Of a stretch of 26,121 nucleotides of DNA, positions 16,470 to 24,577 are shown one piece after another. Positions within the stretch are counted from its first letter, which is position 1. Every line of letters starts with the position of its first letter. Source of the stretch: JBBQSU01 sp038234815 (lineage in GTDB: Bacteria; Planctomycetota; Phycisphaerae; Tepidisphaerales; Tepidisphaeraceae); contig JBBQSU010000039.1 in NCBI GenBank assembly GCA_038234815.1, positions 1 through 26,121 on the forward strand, written 5' to 3'. Position numbers and translations under genes: made by a program. The notes below the pieces were generated by a model. The model worked only from the letters and a program-made list of their open reading frames with translations, was not told the DNA's origin and did no database searches.

Positions 16470-18503
16470 TCATCCCGGTTGGGGCATCGGACCCGGCCCC
16501 AGATCAAGCCCGGAAGTTGACTGAGCCGGCGGCCCGACCGCCGTTCGGCGAGCCGATTCCTTTTCCAGCAGATCGCCCACCGTCGGCCGCGTCAGGACTT
16601 CGCCGCGCATCACCCGCTCCACGTCATTGCCGTCGAGCGTTTCGTACTTCAAGAGCGCGCGCGCGATCGCTTCCACCTCGCTACGGTGGGCTTCGAGAAT
16701 CCGCCGGGTTTCGTCCTGCTTCTCGTCGATCAGTTTCTTTACTTCAGCGTCGATCGCGCGGGCAGTTTCTTCGGAGTATTCACGGCTGTCACCAAGTCCG
16801 CCAAACATTCCCGGGCGGTTTTCGTCTTCACCATAGAAAATGAACCCGATGCTGTCGTTCATACCCCAGTCGCGGATCATACGCCGAGCAAGCCCGGTCA
16901 CCTGCCGAATGTCTCCGAAGGCCCCGGTGTTAATGTCGCCGGTAAACATTTCCTCGGCGATGCGCCCTGCGATACCGATCCGAAGAAAACTCATGCACCA
17001 TTTCTTGCTCGTATTTGTCCGATCTTTCTCCGGCAACGCCATCGTCGCTCCGCCGGCCTGCCCACGGGGGATGATCGTTACCTTGTGGATCGGATCGCCG
17101 TGTTCTTCAAGGTACTGCACGACCGCGTGCCCGGCTTCGTGATAGGCGGTAGCCAGCTTATCTTTTTCGTCGATCACCCGACTCTTGCGGGCGCGGCCCC
17201 AGCGGACCTTATCGCGAGCTTCTTCCAGGTCGTCCTGCTCGATGAATTCCTTCCCGGCCAACGTCGCCCCGAGGGCGGATTCGTTAATGATCGCGGCCAA
17301 GTCGGCCCCGCTGAAGCCCGGGGTAGCGCGTGCCAAGCGCATGAGGTCAACATTCGGCCCGAGTTTTACCTTGCGGCTATGGACCTTAATTATTTCCAGC
17401 CGGCCTTTGACATCGGGCAGCGGGACGTAAATCTGCCGATCGAAGCGGCCCGGCCGAGTCAACGCCGGGTCCAGCACGTCCACCCGATTGGTGGCAGCGC
17501 AGACGATCACTTGGTCGTTGGTGTCAAAGCCGTCCATTTCAACCAGGATGGCATTGAGTGTCTGTTCGCGTTCGTCGTGTCCGCCGGAGCTGAATCCACT
17601 TCCTCGCCGACGGCCCACGGCGTCGATTTCGTCGAGAAAGATAATGCAAGGTGAGTTGTCCTTGGCCTGCTTGAACAGGTCGCGGACTCGACTGGCACCG
17701 ACGCCGACGAACATTTCCACGAAGTCCGATCCGCTGATCGAGAAGAATGGTACGTCGGCTTCCCCGGCGATGGCCTTGGCCAGCAACGTCTTGCCCGTAC
17801 CCGGCTCGCCTACCAGCAGCACCCCGCGCGGGATGCGCCCGCCTAAGCGCTGGAATTTCTTCGGGTTCTTAAGGAACTCGACGATCTCCATCACCTCTTC
17901 CTTGGCTTCTTCGATACCGGCGACGTCTTCAAAGGTGACGTTCGTGTGTTCCTTGCTGGTGATCTTGTGCCGACTGCGACCGAAATTGCCCAGCATCCCG
18001 CCCGCCCCGGCGCTGTTACGCAACTGCCGGAAAACAAAGAACCAGATAAAGCCGAAAATGAGCAGCCAGGGGATCAGCGGTAGCAGAATGTTAATCAAGA
18101 GGTTCTGATTTTTTTCCACATCTACTCGCGCATTGTGCTTGTTATCCAATACCCACTGGGTGAACTTGAAATCCGCGCTGTTCCCGGTCGGCACGCGGGT
18201 GGCAAATAGCGTTACCTGCGTTGGAGTGGCAACGACCGACTGAGGGGAGACGAATTCTCCCTTGAGATCATCACCATCGATCACCAGTTCCTTCACCAGG
18301 TCGGCCTCAAGCTTGTCTTTGAACGCACTGAGGGGGATAGACTGGTACTTCTGGTTGCTCTTGTTGACCAGCAGAAACAGCATGATGGCCAGCCCGATAA
18401 GCAGCACCCACCCGAAAAGTCCACGGGTAAAGCGCATCCCACCGGCCGGGGCAACCCCGCGGCCATTTTTTCGAGTCGGTCGGTCGGGTTTCGGTTCAGA
18501 CAT
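16470..18503 (-). CDS. ftsH: ATP-dependent zinc metalloprotease FtsH
   Basis: 677 residues. Two membrane helices (about 28-46 and 133-157) flank a periplasmic domain. The AAA+ ATPase follows, with Walker A GEPGTGKT (231-238), Walker B IIFLDEID (285-292) and the second region of homology (ATNRVDVLDPALTRPGRFDR). The peptidase M41 domain has HEAGH (about 454-458) and a third zinc ligand Asp in FGDIRQVTGLARRM (about 528). The C-terminus is Pro/Gly-rich. FtsH is a membrane hexamer that degrades misfolded membrane proteins and regulators. Oddities are Glu instead of the usual Pro in Walker A and a divergent helix after LPEKDR (SKKWCMSFLRIGIAGR). The start ATG 18503 has AAGGA eight bases upstream. 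It is divergent from the glycosyltransferase gene. Confidence 0.97.
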   Translation of the reverse strand: MSEPKPDRPTRKNGRGVAPAGGMRFTRGLFGWVLLIGLAIMLFLLVNKSNQKYQSIPLSAFKDKLEADLVKELVIDGDDLKGEFVSPQSVVATPTQVTLFATRVPTGNSADFKFTQWVLDNKHNARVDVEKNQNLLINILLPLIPWLLIFGFIWFFVFRQLRNSAGAGGMLGNFGRSRHKITSKEHTNVTFEDVAGIEEAKEEVMEIVEFLKNPKKFQRLGGRIPRGVLLVGEPGTGKTLLAKAIAGEADVPFFSISGSDFVEMFVGVGASRVRDLFKQAKDNSPCIIFLDEIDAVGRRRGSGFSSGGHDEREQTLNAILVEMDGFDTNDQVIVCAATNRVDVLDPALTRPGRFDRQIYVPLPDVKGRLEIIKVHSRKVKLGPNVDLMRLARATPGFSGADLAAIINESALGATLAGKEFIEQDDLEEARDKVRWGRARKSRVIDEKDKLATAYHEAGHAVVQYLEEHGDPIHKVTIIPRGQAGGATMALPEKDRTNTSKKWCMSFLRIGIAGRIAEEMFTGDINTGAFGDIRQVTGLARRMIRDWGMNDSIGFIFYGEDENRPGMFGGLGDSREYSEETARAIDAEVKKLIDEKQDETRRILEAHRSEVEAIARALLKYETLDGNDVERVMRGEVLTRPTVGDLLEKESARRTAVGPPAQSTSGLDLGPGPMPQPG

Positions 18504-18760
18504 ATTCCATGTCCTTCATTAGCGCCAGCTTGTTGTTCACACGGGACTGAGTAAGGAAAACGTCGGCTGGTCGGCGAGTTCACTCAAGACCTACGATCTT
18601 AACCGCGTTGCACATCATAAGGTTGAATGGGAGAGAAATTCCAGCCATCCGAGCAAAGGAATCCGCTTTTTCGCTTCTTGGCGTCCAACTGGCTGGATTG
18701 GCGGCCACGACACCACGGTTTGCACGTGGTAAAGTCGCCAGCGTGCAAAGCCCGTCGCGG

Positions 18761-19963
18761 ATGTTGATCGTCATTTTGTCCATTGCCTTCATTATTCGTG
18801 TCGGATGGGGCTTAGCGCAGCCCCTTTCGCGCAAATCGCTCGAAAAGCTGCCGGATCAAGTCGAGTACCTGTCGCTCGGCGAAAACCTGCTGCAGGACCA
18901 GCGATTGTCGTTCGTGGATCCGCGTATACAGCAAGAGGTTCGGGCGTTCCGAATGCCGGGATATCCGGCCTTCATAGCGTTGTGTGGAGCGGAGTTACGT
19001 GTGATCCGCGTGGTTCAGGCCGGCCTTGATGCTTCGACGGTTCTGGCAATCTACCTGCTGGCGCGCCGGCTTTTTGATTTGCGAACGGCGCGGCTCGCTG
19101 CGGTCTTGGTAGCAATCAATCCATTCCTAATTTACTTTTCCGGCCTGATTCTCAGCGAAACCCTCTTTGTCGCTATGCTCGCCTGGGGCATGGTGTTGCT
19201 GGTTCAACCGAAGCGATCGTTTCTAGGCGCGATTTTGCTGGCCTTGTCAATTTACGTTCGTCCCTCGGCAATTGTCCTGACGGTACTGTTGGGCTGGGGA
19301 GCCGCCGTGGCGATGCCCAGTCCCCGATCGCTCCGCTGGATCGGCCTGCGGATCGTCCTTCTGACCGCCGTCCTACTTTTTCCATGGGCCTTACGAAACC
19401 GCGCAGTCCTCGGAGAGTGGGTGTTTACTACTACCAATGGTGGCATCACGTTTTACGACGGGTTCAACCCTGATGCTGACGGTTCGAGCAACCAACATGT
19501 TTTTCTCGACCAAATGCCTAGAGCTCACCTCGCCAGACTAGGTGAACTAGGCCGCGATCAGCATTTCAAGCAATTGGCGCGGCGATATATGGTCGCCAAT
19601 CCCTGGCGATGCGTTGAGCTGGCCGCGAAAAAAATGCTGCGGACTTGGAGTCCACTTCCGCTTAGCGACGATTTTCACAAACCTCTATACATTATAGGAG
19701 GTCTGATTTACGCGATCCCATTGGACGCGCTGGTTATAATGGCGGTACTGAAGCCGAGGGCAACTACCTCGGTAAAGATGTTTTTGCTGATGCCGGCCTT
19801 ATACATTACGGTGGTACACGCGCTGTCAGTGGGATCTTTGCGTTACCGAATCCCCGCAGAAGGTCCGATGGCAGTGCTGGCGGCGGTTGGTGCCGCAAGC
19901 CTCTTGCCGCCGCCTAGGTTCGATCATGCCCATTCAATTGGCCAAAACCAATCAGCTGTTTGA
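18761..19963 (+). CDS. GT-C membrane glycosyltransferase, PMT/ArnT-like (family 39-type)
   Basis: 400 residues with around ten hydrophobic segments. The first loop has an acidic pair in LPDQVEYLSLGENLL, then FRMPGYPAFIAL, the Asp and Arg-x-Pro-x-Tyr-Pro pattern of PMT_2-type GT-C enzymes, which transfer sugars from polyprenyl-phosphate donors at the outer face of the inner membrane. Other typical parts are RLFDLRTARLAAVLVAINPF and SLRYRIPAEGP near the end. Donor and acceptor cannot be read from sequence. The start is uncertain: ATG 18761 begins just before the first helix, a GTG lies at 18743, and the frame is open back to 18608; none has a convincing ribosome binding site. A 6-bp palindrome (ACCACG/CGTGGT, 18712-18730) lies upstream. 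It overlaps the AsmA-like gene by 38 bases. Confidence 0.82.
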   Translation: MLIVILSIAFIIRVGWGLAQPLSRKSLEKLPDQVEYLSLGENLLQDQRLSFVDPRIQQEVRAFRMPGYPAFIALCGAELRVIRVVQAGLDASTVLAIYLLARRLFDLRTARLAAVLVAINPFLIYFSGLILSETLFVAMLAWGMVLLVQPKRSFLGAILLALSIYVRPSAIVLTVLLGWGAAVAMPSPRSLRWIGLRIVLLTAVLLFPWALRNRAVLGEWVFTTTNGGITFYDGFNPDADGSSNQHVFLDQMPRAHLARLGELGRDQHFKQLARRYMVANPWRCVELAAKKMLRTWSPLPLSDDFHKPLYIIGGLIYAIPLDALVIMAVLKPRATTSVKMFLLMPALYITVVHALSVGSLRYRIPAEGPMAVLAAVGAASLLPPPRFDHAHSIGQNQSAV

Positions 19964-22900
19964 CCGCCTCTGGCGGCCGGGACACCCGTTCCGTCCAAGG
20001 TGCTCCTGCTGGCGTCGTTACGGAATCTTGGGGTTATTTCTCCTGTTCACGGGTGTGATTGGCACTTATGTCTATCTCACCGATTCGGCTCGCGTTCGTG
20101 AACTGTCAGAGAATTATCTCTCCCAGCTTCTGCATACACGAGTCACAGTCGGCCGGGCGACGCTCTCAATTTTCGAGGGCTTGCAGCTTGGCAATGTGCT
20201 GGTGCGAGTCGACGGCATCCAGTCCGCGGATTCAGAAATTTTTGCCGCTGAGAACATTGAATTACAGTATGACCTAAAGGAAATGTTGGTGGGCAAGATC
20301 GTCGCCCGGCGATTGATTGCCACAAGCCCGCACGTTCGGCTGGTTGAAAACCTGCAAACGCATTCTTGGAACTATCAGCGACTGTTGCAGCGTTCGGTCA
20401 CATCAGGTCCGAGCCGACCGAACAAGTCACCGGTCGAAACAGTGTCCGAAAGACCTGCCTTCAAATGGCCTGAAGTTGTGCTTCGGAATGCGCGGATCGA
20501 GTACGCTGAACTCTCCGAAGAAATGCTCACGCCGGTCGGCTCGATTACCCTCGAAGGGCGGTTCTGGCCCAATTTGTTCAATGGCCGCTGCAATTTTGAG
20601 ATGCAGAGTCGCGGGGCGATTGAGGGCGTCGGGCCGGTTGTCACCGGGTCTTTCGATCCGCAGACCGGCGGGATCGCAGCGCAGCTCAGAAATTTCCGTT
20701 TTGGCCGCGATTTAACGACAATGTTGCCGGCGCAGGTGCGCTCGTGGTGGATTGCGCATGATCTGGACGGCCGGCTGAATGTCCCTGATCTCAGCTATTC
20801 ACCTCTCGGGGCCAATGGCAAGCCGGCGTTCCGCGTGGAGATGCAACTGGATGGGGTCAAGCTGGCGATCCGTCCCGAAGAGTTGATCGCGCGATCGGAG
20901 TTTGCTCGCCTCCGGCGAACGCGTGATGCGCTGGCGACCATGCGTATTGCCGGGTTGGCGGTCGCCGGATTGAATGAGCTTTCCGACCTCACGCGCATGG
21001 ACCCTATCCGCTTGGAACGGGCCGCAGGAACGTTCATTTTTACGCAAGACGGCATCGAAATTCGCGACGTGGTTGGCCGCTTGGAAGACAATGGCCTGCG
21101 CGTGTCGGGCCACATCGATGGTTATTCGCCTGATTCCCCTGCAGTCATCCAGATCACTTCTCTCTCGACCGAGAATCTCCGTCTTCCCCACGCCCCGCGA
21201 TACGCCAATTCATTGCCCGCGCAGGTGCGCGAAGTGTATGACATGCTCAAGCCGGAAGGCGTCTGCAGTCTGGCTCTTCAAATCCGAAGGGATGAAGCCG
21301 GGCAGCGTCCGGAAGTGACCGGCGAAATCCACGCCATTGATGTCTCGTTTTCCTATCGTATGTTTCCGTATCCCATTCGCGCGGCCACGGGCACGCTTAT
21401 CCTGGGCCGAGACCCGGTCGGTGGGCTGGAACGGGTGGACATCCACAACCTGCGCGGCCGGGGGCTTGTCGGCGGGCCTAATGAATCGGCGCACGTGACG
21501 ATCAACGGGTGGCTCGGGCCCTTCGACGAACGCATCGGCTGCGACGTGAAGATCAGCGGTGAGAATGCCCACTCAGAAAAACTACTATGGGATGCCTTCA
21601 AGCCCGAAGTTCGGCGGGCGATTGCACTGTTCGATCCCGACGGCAAGGGGGAATATCCGAAACTCACCGGCCGACTTGCGTGCCGCATTCTTTCCAGCAT
21701 CGGCCTCCGGCCCGATACGACGGTGACTTCCGAAATTCTACTCGACGACGCCAGCGGAACATTCGCGCCATTTCCCTATCCGCTTGAGCATGTCAAAGGG
21801 CGATTATACGTTACCGGCGATTACGTCGACGTCGACCTGAAAATGGATCGGGGGGAGTCGCGATTGTCGCTTAACGGGAATGTAGGCTGGAAGAAGGACA
21901 TCGAGGCCGCGCCACCAATTCCCAACCTGCGCGTTATGACCCGCAACCTTCCGCTGGACGCCGCGTTGCTTAGGGCGCTCTCGCCCGAGCAGCGGAAGTG
22001 GATTGACGCTGCGGGTTTGCAAGGGCAGGTCGATCTCGACGGGCGCATCATGGCGTCAAGCCGGCGAGGTGAAATGGGCTATGACTTGGATGGCACCGTT
22101 CACGACGCAACGGTCTGGCCTTTCGACGGTAAGCCCACTATTACCGGGCTGAGCGGGGCGTTTCATTTCACGCCCGAAGAGCTTGTTCTAAAAGCGTTTA
22201 CCGCCAGCCGAGGCACTGCCGAGCTGCGCGCCGACGGCACCGTGCGCTGGCAGGGCGAAAGGCCGGTGCTGGCGCTGACGGCCATCGCGCGTAATCTTTC
22301 GCTGGATGAAAGCGTTTTCCACTTGCTGCCCGAGAACGCGCGCAGGTGGTGGACCGCGATCAAACCCGAGGGGTCGATCGACGCCGATTTCGAGTTCAGC
22401 GGGGTTCCTTCGGCGTCGGTGGCATCAACAACCGGCCCCGCATCGCCAACGACTGCGCCTTTGTCCGTCTATCAGTTGAGTCTTCGCCCACGGGCATTAT
22501 CGATCAAGCCGGTGAAATTCCCTTATCAACTGACCGGCCTGAGCGGCGCAATCGAGTTTTCGCCAGGCCGCGTCGAATTTAAAAAACTGTCTGCCCGCCA
22601 CGAGACGAGCAACTGGCAAATCAATGGGGGGACCGATGCGGCGGGCGACGGAACGTGGGAGCTTTCGTTAATAGCCAGTGATGTGAATATCGACCCGTCG
22701 CTGATGTCCGCACTGCCCGAAGGGATCCACTCGACGATGACATCACTCAGCCCCGCGGGTCACATTTCGTTGAACTGCCCGAAAATGATCTACCATCCGG
22801 CCGGAAAATCCGGCTCGGCCGGGCTGGATTTGGAGGCGAAGATATCCACAGCCGACGCATCATTGCAGTCCGCCATCCCCATTACTGATATTGATGGCGC

Positions 22901-23690
22901 GATGAGCGTGGCCATGCTCATTCGCGAAGGGAGAGTTCATGCCGCTATTGGCAAACTCAAGATTGAATCGATGCGTGTCAGCGACCGGCCGGTGACAAAA
23001 TTCCAAGCCGATCTTTCGCGGCCGGTGGGTGAATCAGACCTGCAGATCGGCAAGATTCAGGCCGAATTGGCCGGCGGCGAGGTTGCCGGCCAAATCAATC
23101 TGGCGTTTCCCGAGCAGGCCCCGGCCGGTTACGGAGTGAATCTCGTCATCCGCGGGGTCGACGTTCAGGAATTAGCTCGTATGGAGACAAAAAATAAAAT
23201 CGAAGGTCGAATCTCTGCGAGCCTGACTCTGGAAGGGGCTTGGGCCGACCCAACGACTCGGCGCGGCCGTGGGGACGTCCTGGTGACGGGAAAGCAGCTA
23301 TATCAAATCCCCGTAGTGGTGGGACTCCTAGAGGTGACCAACTTATCGCTGCCCATCAGCAGTCCGTTTGAAGAAGGCACGTCGCGTTACAGTGTAGACG
23401 GCCAGCGCGTGATCTTCGAAGCCGTGCAGCTTAAAAGCAAAAGCATGGCGATGAATGGAAGCGGCTGGATGGATTTCGCTAGCAAGAAGCTGGAGTTGAA
23501 CCTGAGCACGGACAGTCCGAACTGGCCAAAATTGCCGTTCGTTTCTGAACTGGTACAGAATGCCAAGCAAGAATTATTGCAGATTCGTGTCCGCGGCACG
23601 ATTCAGTCCCCAAAGGTTTCGGCCGCGCCGATGAACACCTTCACAACGACGATCGACGAAGTATTGCGCGGCGCAGATACGCACAAATAA
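19926..23690 (+). CDS. AsmA-like envelope protein (AsmA/YhdP/TamB superfamily)
   Basis: 1254 residues. A basic N-terminus and one membrane helix (about 32-52, YGILGLFLLFTGVIGTYVYL) precede an AsmA-type opening (ENYLSQLLHTRVTVGRATLS). A very long region of short amphipathic beta strands follows, repeatedly patterned as in LRVSGHIDGYSPD or LSLNGNVGWKKD. The C-terminal part (about 1100-1230) has VLVTGKQLYQIPVVVGLLEV and QLKSKSMAMNGSGWMDFASK, typical of AsmA_2-like ends. A Ser/Thr/Pro/Ala-rich insert lies near 830-850. AsmA-like proteins are periplasm-spanning, groove-shaped and implicated in moving phospholipid between membranes. The start ATG 19926 lies inside the end of the glycosyltransferase gene with AGG upstream; an earlier GTG at 19887 is less likely. 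Family call good, exact role unknown. Confidence 0.85.
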   Translation: MPIQLAKTNQLFDRLWRPGHPFRPRCSCWRRYGILGLFLLFTGVIGTYVYLTDSARVRELSENYLSQLLHTRVTVGRATLSIFEGLQLGNVLVRVDGIQSADSEIFAAENIELQYDLKEMLVGKIVARRLIATSPHVRLVENLQTHSWNYQRLLQRSVTSGPSRPNKSPVETVSERPAFKWPEVVLRNARIEYAELSEEMLTPVGSITLEGRFWPNLFNGRCNFEMQSRGAIEGVGPVVTGSFDPQTGGIAAQLRNFRFGRDLTTMLPAQVRSWWIAHDLDGRLNVPDLSYSPLGANGKPAFRVEMQLDGVKLAIRPEELIARSEFARLRRTRDALATMRIAGLAVAGLNELSDLTRMDPIRLERAAGTFIFTQDGIEIRDVVGRLEDNGLRVSGHIDGYSPDSPAVIQITSLSTENLRLPHAPRYANSLPAQVREVYDMLKPEGVCSLALQIRRDEAGQRPEVTGEIHAIDVSFSYRMFPYPIRAATGTLILGRDPVGGLERVDIHNLRGRGLVGGPNESAHVTINGWLGPFDERIGCDVKISGENAHSEKLLWDAFKPEVRRAIALFDPDGKGEYPKLTGRLACRILSSIGLRPDTTVTSEILLDDASGTFAPFPYPLEHVKGRLYVTGDYVDVDLKMDRGESRLSLNGNVGWKKDIEAAPPIPNLRVMTRNLPLDAALLRALSPEQRKWIDAAGLQGQVDLDGRIMASSRRGEMGYDLDGTVHDATVWPFDGKPTITGLSGAFHFTPEELVLKAFTASRGTAELRADGTVRWQGERPVLALTAIARNLSLDESVFHLLPENARRWWTAIKPEGSIDADFEFSGVPSASVASTTGPASPTTAPLSVYQLSLRPRALSIKPVKFPYQLTGLSGAIEFSPGRVEFKKLSARHETSNWQINGGTDAAGDGTWELSLIASDVNIDPSLMSALPEGIHSTMTSLSPAGHISLNCPKMIYHPAGKSGSAGLDLEAKISTADASLQSAIPITDIDGAMSVAMLIREGRVHAAIGKLKIESMRVSDRPVTKFQADLSRPVGESDLQIGKIQAELAGGEVAGQINLAFPEQAPAGYGVNLVIRGVDVQELARMETKNKIEGRISASLTLEGAWADPTTRRGRGDVLVTGKQLYQIPVVVGLLEVTNLSLPISSPFEEGTSRYSVDGQRVIFEAVQLKSKSMAMNGSGWMDFASKKLELNLSTDSPNWPKLPFVSELVQNAKQELLQIRVRGTIQSPKVSAAPMNTFTTTIDEVLRGADTHK

Positions 23691-23883
23691 CTTGATATCG
23701 CCTTGTTGGGGACGGGGTGATGAAATCGCGACCTTTGCACAAAAACCGCCGATCTCGACGATCGCAAGACGATTTTCTTCCCCCTTGCCAACTTTGCGGG
23801 GCTTAACGTGTCATGTAGATTAGGCCGACCGAATCCTGCGGCCGTGTTCGTCTCAGACTTGCCCTAATAAAAGGAGAACCATC

Positions 23884-24540
23884 ATGCGGTACGGAATTGT
23901 ATTTTTGGCGTGTATGGGCCTTTCAGGCTCGATGGCGTGGGCCGACGCGCCTTTGGCGAAATCAGCCGATGCGTCGCTGGTTCACTTGATGGTCGCGCCA
24001 CAGCCGCCTCCGCCGGTGATTGTCAGTGAGGCCTGGGGCGGGCACGTCAGCTATGTCGCCGGATATAAAGGCATGGATTCAAAATGGAAACCGGCCGACA
24101 GCCAGATTGACGTCGGGGCGCTTGACCTTGACCTTCGACCACCTGACGCGCCGTTCAGTGTTGCCCTGCAAGCCCTGGTCAGCCTTAGCAGCGAAGGCCC
24201 GGACACACTCGGGCAGAACGGCGGATTTTCTCGCACGACCGAACTTAACATCGGCCTGAGGAAAGTGTTTGACAATCCGTCGGTGCTCCAGCCGTTCATC
24301 GGCGGGGGGCTTGCGATCGTCAACGCCGACGCAAAAAGCAAAACCGCCGACGGCACCGGCAGCCGCGATGATGCGTGGGCTGTGGGCGCCTGGGGTGGCG
24401 CAGGGGTCTACTGGCACCTCACCAACGAACTGCACCTGGGCCTTGGCGTGCAATACACCTGGGCCAGAGGCGAACTTTTCAACGAAAAGCTCAACCTCGG
24501 CGGGCTGCATGGCATGATTATGTTCGGCGTACACTGGTAA
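23884..24540 (+). CDS. Small outer-membrane beta-barrel protein (OmpW/OMP_b-brl-like)
   Basis: 218 residues. The signal peptide MRYGIVFLACMGLSGSMAWA is followed by ADAP, a good cleavage context, then a Pro-rich stretch (APQPPPPVIV). A series of alternating amphipathic strands follows: GGHVSYVAGYKGMD, FSVALQALVSLSS, ELNIGLRKVF, LQPFIGGGLAIVNA, AWAVGAWGGAGVYWHL and HLGLGVQYTW. The chain ends in MIMFGVHW with a terminal aromatic residue, the usual outer-membrane insertion signal. The pattern suggests an eight-stranded barrel; no substrate can be named. AAGGAG lies seven bases before the ATG. It follows the AsmA-like gene after 193 bases, in which a poor TTGCGG/TAGATT pair (23794-23821) is the best promoter I could find, so separate transcription is possible. 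Confidence 0.85.
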   Translation: MRYGIVFLACMGLSGSMAWADAPLAKSADASLVHLMVAPQPPPPVIVSEAWGGHVSYVAGYKGMDSKWKPADSQIDVGALDLDLRPPDAPFSVALQALVSLSSEGPDTLGQNGGFSRTTELNIGLRKVFDNPSVLQPFIGGGLAIVNADAKSKTADGTGSRDDAWAVGAWGGAGVYWHLTNELHLGLGVQYTWARGELFNEKLNLGGLHGMIMFGVHW

Positions 24541-24547
24541 GCGTTAC

Positions 24548-24577
24548 AAGCGCGCCTGCGCCGCGGGCGCGTCGCTT
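24548..24577. terminator. Candidate bidirectional terminator between convergent genes
   Basis: An imperfect GC-rich hairpin with outer arms AAGCG and CGCTT and an inner GC-rich stem lies between the stop of the barrel protein gene and the end of the fucosidase gene, touching the latter's stop codon. There is no T-tract on either strand, so only position and folding support it. Confidence 0.35.

Noticed and set aside
16686..17654. Plus-strand open frame of 322 codons opposite ftsH
   Set aside because: Shadow of the FtsH AAA+ and protease domains, which are intact on the minus strand.
18580..18834. Minus-strand open frame of 84 codons upstream of ftsH
   Set aside because: Overlaps the start of the glycosyltransferase on the other strand, has no family features and would sit across the ftsH promoter region.
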